Assembly: GCF_014982805.1 (NCBI RefSeq)
Contig: NZ_JADCKC010000002.1
Coordinates: 124,001 to 188,000, forward strand
Length of the DNA: 64,000 bases
Reading direction: 5' to 3'
From: Gemmiger gallinarum
Lineage (GTDB): Bacteria; Bacillota; Clostridia; Oscillospirales; Ruminococcaceae
The notes beneath the pieces were generated by a model. The model worked only from the letters and a program-made list of their open reading frames with translations. It was not told the DNA's origin and searched no databases. How positions within the stretch are numbered: position 1 is the stretch's first letter; the number at the start of each line of letters is the position of its first letter. The translations under genes and the position numbers were made by a program. This document shows, one piece after another, positions 60,301 to 64,000 of this stretch.

Positions 60301-61844
60301 TGTTCGGCGTCCTCCTTTACCAGGTTGGTCATGCGCAGGCCGACCTCTTCCTTGGTGGCGGTGCGTCCATCCAGAATGCCGTTGACGCGGCCGCCGCACA
60401 GCACCAGGATGCGGTCACACAGCTGCAGCAGGACATCCAGATCCTCGCCCACATACAGCACGGCGACGCCCTTCTTCTTCTGCTCGTTGAGCAGGCGGTA
60501 GATGGTGTAGGAAGTGTTGATGTCCAGGCCGCGCACAGCGTAGGCAGTCATCAGCACAATGGGAGAGGCGGCCAGCTCGCGGCCGACCAGCACCTTCTGG
60601 ACGTTGCCGCCGGACAGGCGGGAGACAGGGGTGTTCAGGTCGGGGGTGACGACGCCCAGCTCCTCCTTGATCTCCTTGGCCAGTTCCTGGGGCGCCTTGC
60701 GGTCCACCAGGGGCGAGCTGCCTGCATCGTAGCTCTTGAGCATCATGTTGTCGGTCATGCCCATGGAACCCACCAAGCCCATGCCCAGGCGGTCCTCCGG
60801 CACAAAGGAAAGATGAACGCCCGCCTCGTTGATGGCACGGGGGCTCTTGCCCAGCAGTTCCATGGGCTTGTCCTCCTGCTCCGGCGGGAAGAACTGAATG
60901 TCCGAGCCGGGGGCCGGATGCTGCAGGCCGGCAATGGCTTCCAGCAGCTCCTTCTGGCCGTTGCCGGAAATGCCCGCAATACCCAGGATCTCGCCGCCGT
61001 AGGCGTCGAAGCTCACATCGTCCAGCACCTTGAGGCCCTCGGCGTTGTAGACGGTCAGGTCCTTGATGGCCAGACGGCGCACCGGGTCCTTGGGCTCGGG
61101 ACGCTCAATGTCCAGCTCCACCTTTTTGCCCACCATCATCTCGGTCAGGCTGGCCTCGGTGGCATCGGCGGTGACCACATCGCCCACGTAGCAGCCCCGG
61201 CGCAGAATGGCCACACGGTCGCTGATCTCCAGCACCTCGTGGAGCTTGTGGGTGATGATGATGACCGCCTTGCCGTCGGCGCGCATGTTGCGCATGACAT
61301 CAAAGAGGCGCTCGGTCTCCTGAGGGGTCAGCACGGCGGTGGGCTCGTCCAGGATCAGGATGTCGGCGCCGCGGAACAGCACCTTGACGATCTCCAGCGT
61401 CTGCTTCTGGCTGACGCTCATCTCGTAGACCTTCTGGTCCAGGTCCAGGGCGAACTGGTATTTTTCGCAGATGGCGCGGGCCTTGTCCCGCACCCGGCGC
61501 AGGTCGAAGCGCTCGCTCTTGGGCAGGCCCAGGGCGATGTTTTCCACCGCCGTGAACACGTCCACCAGCTTGAAGTGCTGATGGATCATGCCGATGCCCA
61601 GGGCCAGCGCATCCCGGGGCGAGCGGATGTCCGCCAGCTCATCGTTGACGTAGATCTGGCCCTCGTCGGGATAGTAGATGCCGGCGATCATGTTCATCAG
61701 CGTCGTCTTGCCGCTGCCGTTCTCTCCCAGAAGGGAGAGGATCTCGCCCCGGCGGATCTGCATGGAAATGTCCTGGTTGGCCGCAACGCCGCCGAAGGTT
61801 TTGGTTACATGTTCAAGACGGATCGCATACTGCGTCTGCGCCAT
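60297..61844 (-). CDS. Duplicated ABC ATPase of a nucleoside importer (NupO-like)
   Basis: 515 aa from the ATG at 61844, after AAAGGAGG. Two tandem ATPase halves. The first is complete in Walker A (GENGSGKTT), has signature MSVSQKQ in place of LSGGQ, and Walker B ILILDEPTAVLTPQE. The second has LSGGNVQKVLVGREL but a modified Walker A (GISGNGQKE) and Walker B (PIVLMTAYAVRGLD), as usual for RbsA/NupO-type proteins where only one site is catalytic. It energises the two permeases encoded downstream. Confidence 0.94.
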   Translation of the reverse strand: MAQTQYAIRLEHVTKTFGGVAANQDISMQIRRGEILSLLGENGSGKTTLMNMIAGIYYPDEGQIYVNDELADIRSPRDALALGIGMIHQHFKLVDVFTAVENIALGLPKSERFDLRRVRDKARAICEKYQFALDLDQKVYEMSVSQKQTLEIVKVLFRGADILILDEPTAVLTPQETERLFDVMRNMRADGKAVIIITHKLHEVLEISDRVAILRRGCYVGDVVTADATEASLTEMMVGKKVELDIERPEPKDPVRRLAIKDLTVYNAEGLKVLDDVSFDAYGGEILGIAGISGNGQKELLEAIAGLQHPAPGSDIQFFPPEQEDKPMELLGKSPRAINEAGVHLSFVPEDRLGMGLVGSMGMTDNMMLKSYDAGSSPLVDRKAPQELAKEIKEELGVVTPDLNTPVSRLSGGNVQKVLVGRELAASPIVLMTAYAVRGLDINTSYTIYRLLNEQKKKGVAVLYVGEDLDVLLQLCDRILVLCGGRVNGILDGRTATKEEVGLRMTNLVKEDAEQ

Positions 61845-61889
61845 GCGGAAAATTCCTCCTTTTTACCGTATATGCCCTCAACACAGAAA

Positions 61890-61918
61890 GGGAAGCCTGC
61901 AAAACTACAAGGCTTCCC
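61890..61918 (-). terminator. Intra-operon hairpin between the BMP lipoprotein and the ATPase
   Basis: The stem GGGAAGCCT/AGGCTTCCC (61890-61898 with 61910-61918) is followed on the minus strand by CTTTC. It is a weak terminator or a 3' stabiliser, which would favour excess binding protein over the membrane subunits. Confidence 0.5.
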
Positions 61919-61937
61919 CTCCCGATTGGTGTTCAGA

Positions 61938-63254
61938 TTATGCGACGGGCTCGGCGTCCTCGGTGATGCCGTCGATGCGCAGGGCAAAGTAGGGAGCGCT
62001 GCGCAGCGTGGACTCGGAGAAGGAGCCGTCGGTGATGGCCTCCTTGGTCTCGCCCTGATACAGAGCAACGGGAGAACCGGTGCTGTAGTCGTAGAACGTC
62101 AGGTCGATGGGAGCGCTGGTCACAGTCTGGCCGTCCACGGTGAAGGTGGAGGTGTCAAAGACCTTCAGGCTGCCGTCCTTGAGAGCCGCCTCAACCTCGG
62201 CGACCTTCTCAGCGGTGCCCTCGGCGCAGCTGCTGCCCAGGGTGGTGATGGCCACAGCGCCGTCCTCATAGCCCTTGGCCCAGTCGACGGGGACTTCCTC
62301 GCCGTTCATGGCAGCCTGGATGGCCTCAGTGTAGTAGACGCCCCAGACGTTGGTGGCGGAGGTCAGAGCAGCGTTGGGAGCAGTGTCCAGCATGTCGATG
62401 TTGTAGCCGATGGAGTAGCAGATGCGGCCGGTGCCCAGCATCTTCTCGGTGGCGGCGGGAGCACCGGTGGAGTCGGCGTGCTGGCCGATGATGACGCAGC
62501 CGTTGGCGATCAGAGCCTCAGCAGCGGCGCCTTCCTTGTCGATGTCGAACCAGGAGTTGGTGTACATGACTTCCATGACCACGTTGGGCATCACGCTGCG
62601 CACGCCCAGGAAGAAGGCGGTGTAGCCGGAGACGACCTCGGCGTAGTTGTAAGCGCCGACGTAGCCGATCTTGATGTTGCCGTCGGCGTCGAAGGAATCA
62701 GGCTGAGTCTCGGTGGTCAGCTCGCCGCTCTCGACGAGCTCCTGGAGCTTCATGCCGGCAACCACGCCGGAGACGTAGCGGGACTCATAGATCTTGGTAA
62801 ATGCGTTCTTGAAGTTGTCCAGGCCGGTCAGGGCGGCAAAGTCACCGGTCATGGAGACGAAGGTGACATCGGGATACTTCTCGGCAGCCTCGACCATATA
62901 AGTCTGATGGCCGTAAGAGTTGGCGAAGATGATGTCGCAGCCCTGGCCCACCAGGTCCTCGGCGGCGTCCATGCAGGCGGAGTCCTCAGCGACCTTGTAC
63001 TTCCAGATCACGTTGTCCTCGGTCAGGCCCAGATTGCTCAGAGCCTCCTTGATGCCGTTGATGTGTGCGGCGGAATAGCCCTCGGTCTCGTCGCCCACCA
63101 GGATGGCGCCGATCTTGATGTCGGACGTGCTGGCGGCTTCGGCGGTCTGGCTGCCCTCAGAGGTGCTGCCGGTAGACTCGCTGCCGGTGCTGCCGCAGGC
63201 TGCCAGAGAAAACGCCATGACTGCGGCCATGAGAATGCCCAGTACCTTTTTCAT
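61938..63254 (-). CDS. BMP-family ABC substrate-binding lipoprotein
   Basis: 438 aa from the ATG at 63254 (MKKVLGILMAAVMAFSLAACGS), with AGGAGG upstream. A lipobox LAAC gives the lipidated Cys at position 20, followed by a Ser/Thr/Gly linker. The BMP fold is visible: IKIGAILVGDETEGYSAAHINGIKEAL, DIIFANSYGHQTYMVEAAEKYPDVTFVSMTG, YVSGVVAGMKLQELVE, KIGYVGAYNYAEVVSGYTAFFLGVRSV, YTNSWFDIDKEGAAAEALIANGCVIIGQHADSTG. This group binds nucleosides or purines. First gene of the uptake operon; its leader holds a terminator. Confidence 0.93.
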   Translation of the reverse strand: MKKVLGILMAAVMAFSLAACGSTGSESTGSTSEGSQTAEAASTSDIKIGAILVGDETEGYSAAHINGIKEALSNLGLTEDNVIWKYKVAEDSACMDAAEDLVGQGCDIIFANSYGHQTYMVEAAEKYPDVTFVSMTGDFAALTGLDNFKNAFTKIYESRYVSGVVAGMKLQELVESGELTTETQPDSFDADGNIKIGYVGAYNYAEVVSGYTAFFLGVRSVMPNVVMEVMYTNSWFDIDKEGAAAEALIANGCVIIGQHADSTGAPAATEKMLGTGRICYSIGYNIDMLDTAPNAALTSATNVWGVYYTEAIQAAMNGEEVPVDWAKGYEDGAVAITTLGSSCAEGTAEKVAEVEAALKDGSLKVFDTSTFTVDGQTVTSAPIDLTFYDYSTGSPVALYQGETKEAITDGSFSESTLRSAPYFALRIDGITEDAEPVA

Positions 63255-63285
63255 GTGTGTTCCTCCTATTTTCACTGAAAAACGG

Positions 63286-63395
63286 AAAAGCCCCCTTGGG
63301 ACAAGGGGTTGCTTGCGGCCGGTGTCTCCGTCTTTCCCTCGGCGGAAGGCCGGCCCCGGAGCCCCGCACCATCCGTGGTGACGGAACTGCCGATA
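63286..63395 (-). ncRNA. Structured leader of the BMP operon with an intrinsic terminator (possible riboswitch or attenuator)
   Basis: The transcript from the promoter at 63403-63431 has a roughly 140-nt leader. Elements seen on the minus strand: hairpin TCCGT/ACGGA, the GC-rich pair GGCCGG/CCGGCC, and a terminator stem (CCCCTTG with CAAGGGG, about 63308-63292) followed by CTTTT at 63290-63286, 30 nt before the start codon. It does not match the purine, preQ1, THF or T-box consensuses I know. The region from about 63432 to 63680 holds nothing else recognisable. Confidence 0.55.
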
Positions 63396-63402
63396 CGTCT
63401 TT

Positions 63403-63431
63403 ATTTTAGAGAAAACTTCGCCCGCTTTCAA
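63403..63431 (-). promoter_or_regulatory. Promoter of the BMP uptake operon
   Basis: On the minus strand, TTGAAA (63431-63426), 17 nt, TAAAAT (63408-63403). Confidence 0.8.
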
Positions 63432-63677
63432 CCTGTTTCGACGGATTTGTTAAATCTTTGTGAACCTTGCGTGAATCCGCCCGCTTCTGCCCCCCGCCGC
63501 TGGTGAGAATGCCCAACTTTCCTGCGGAAAAGTATGACTTTTCCGTCGTTTTATCGGGGATTTTGCTTCGCGGGGGAAGGCCTTTTCCGGGTAGAGGCCG
63601 CCTCCGGCGGTTTTTGCCCTTACTTTGTGAAATGCCGCAGAGCCGTTGATTTTTCTTTTCAGCACTGTGGCGGGCGC

Positions 63678-63721
63678 ACAACAAAGCCCCGGCGGAAAGA
63701 GAGGCTCTTTCCTGCCGGGGC
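63678..63721 (-). terminator. Terminator of the HD-domain gene
   Basis: A long stem (63686-63701 with 63705-63721, one bulged T) is followed on the minus strand by TTTGTTGT. It lies 30 nt past the stop at 63752. Confidence 0.65.
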
Positions 63722-63751
63722 CGCGGATTTGGTATGATTTTTCAAGCGGCC

Positions 63752-64000
63752 TTACTGCCGGGGGCCGATGCCCAGTTCCGCCGCGAAGGGACGCATGCCC
63801 TCGATACAGAGGGCGATGACATCGGGCAGCTCCATACCCAGGCGGGCGCAGCCGTCCTGAATGACGGCGCGGTCGATCTTGGCGGCAAAGCGCTTGTCCT
63901 TGAACTTCTTCTTGACGCTGGAGACCTGCAGCTCGGCAATGCCCGCAGGATGCATGCGGGCGGTGGCGGAAATCAGGCCGGACAGCTCATCCACCGTGTA
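63752..64000 (-). CDS. HD-domain metal-dependent phosphohydrolase, C-terminal fragment (cut by right edge)
   Basis: 82 codons plus stop are in the window, and the frame is open to the edge (the upstream codon TAC reads Tyr before TVDELSGLI). TVDELSGLISATARMHP, LQVSSVKKKFKDKRFAAKIDR, and LGMELPDVIALCIEGMRP match the C-terminal part of stand-alone bacterial HD/HDIG hydrolases of about 180-200 aa. The metal-binding H..HD residues would lie outside the window. The internal Met at 63994 is not the true start. Confidence 0.8.
   Translation of the reverse strand, partial: YTVDELSGLISATARMHPAGIAELQVSSVKKKFKDKRFAAKIDRAVIQDGCARLGMELPDVIALCIEGMRPFAAELGIGPRQ

Noticed and set aside
63752-63994. Complete 80-residue protein starting at 63994
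   Set aside because: The frame is open past the window edge and the sequence is the C-terminal part of a larger HD-domain family, so it is a truncated gene, not a small one.
1-64000. tRNA, rRNA, CRISPR array, prophage or transposase genes
   Set aside because: I found no cloverleaf with a 3' CCA context, no regularly spaced repeats and no integrase or transposase motif on either strand.

Overview
The window reads as chromosomal DNA of a high-GC Gram-positive Clostridia member of the Oscillospiraceae/Ruminococcaceae (Faecalibacterium/Gemmiger/Subdoligranulum-like). This is inferred from gene content: a spoIIE homologue, a Trp T-box, [FeFe] hydrogenase, GGGtGRT protein, DUF4830, a BMP-type nucleoside transporter, sigma-A-like promoters (TTGACA/TTGAAA, 17 nt, TATAAT-like) and strong AGGAGG ribosome binding sites. 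I see no rRNA, tRNA, CRISPR, phage or transposase gene. Most long antisense reading frames are shadows caused by high GC.

Layout. 1-2.5 kb (minus): a radical SAM enzyme with an apparent N-terminal peptide-recognition domain, overlapping by ATGA a membrane protein whose cytoplasmic tail is a dense Cys-X-Cys repeat; this is the best candidate for an undescribed peptide-modification system. 2.7-6 kb: a von Willebrand A surface protein behind a long structured leader. 6-15 kb: trpS with a T-box, a DUF1349 protein, gltX, spoIIE and an EF-G-like GTPase. 15-22 kb: GGGtGRT protein with a NifU-like scaffold, an O-antigen-ligase-like protein, an MFS transporter, hisS and a small monooxygenase-like protein. 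22-26 kb: a two-gene [FeFe] hydrogenase operon (GltD-like flavoprotein plus HydA) with a Rex-like box on its promoter. 26-30 kb: two glycosyltransferases flanking a VTT membrane protein, then a DUF4830 protein.

30-41 kb: a second O-antigen-ligase-like protein, PAP2 phosphatase, UPF0340 and YggS, an ATPase/pentapeptide pair, a glycerophosphodiesterase, a two-component system, a class A beta-lactamase-like lipoprotein, cyclophilin and a zinc-dependent phospholipase C-like protein. At 41.5-41.66 kb lies a 162-bp inverted-repeat element. 41.7-48.4 kb: a UMF1 transporter, an ECF sigma/anti-sigma/membrane-protein cassette, exonuclease III and a MATE transporter. 48.5-58.1 kb: one minus-strand efflux block (RND pump, TetR, membrane-fusion protein, ABC ATPase, FtsX-type permease) headed by a promoter with a perfect 20-bp palindrome. 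58.2-63.4 kb: a four-gene BMP/Nup-type nucleoside uptake operon with a leader that ends in an intrinsic terminator. The right edge cuts an HD-domain gene.

Functionally the window mixes housekeeping translation genes with cell-envelope synthesis, envelope stress or efflux, redox (hydrogenase) and nucleoside uptake. RNA-level control is prominent: one sure T-box and three further leaders with terminator-like hairpins.
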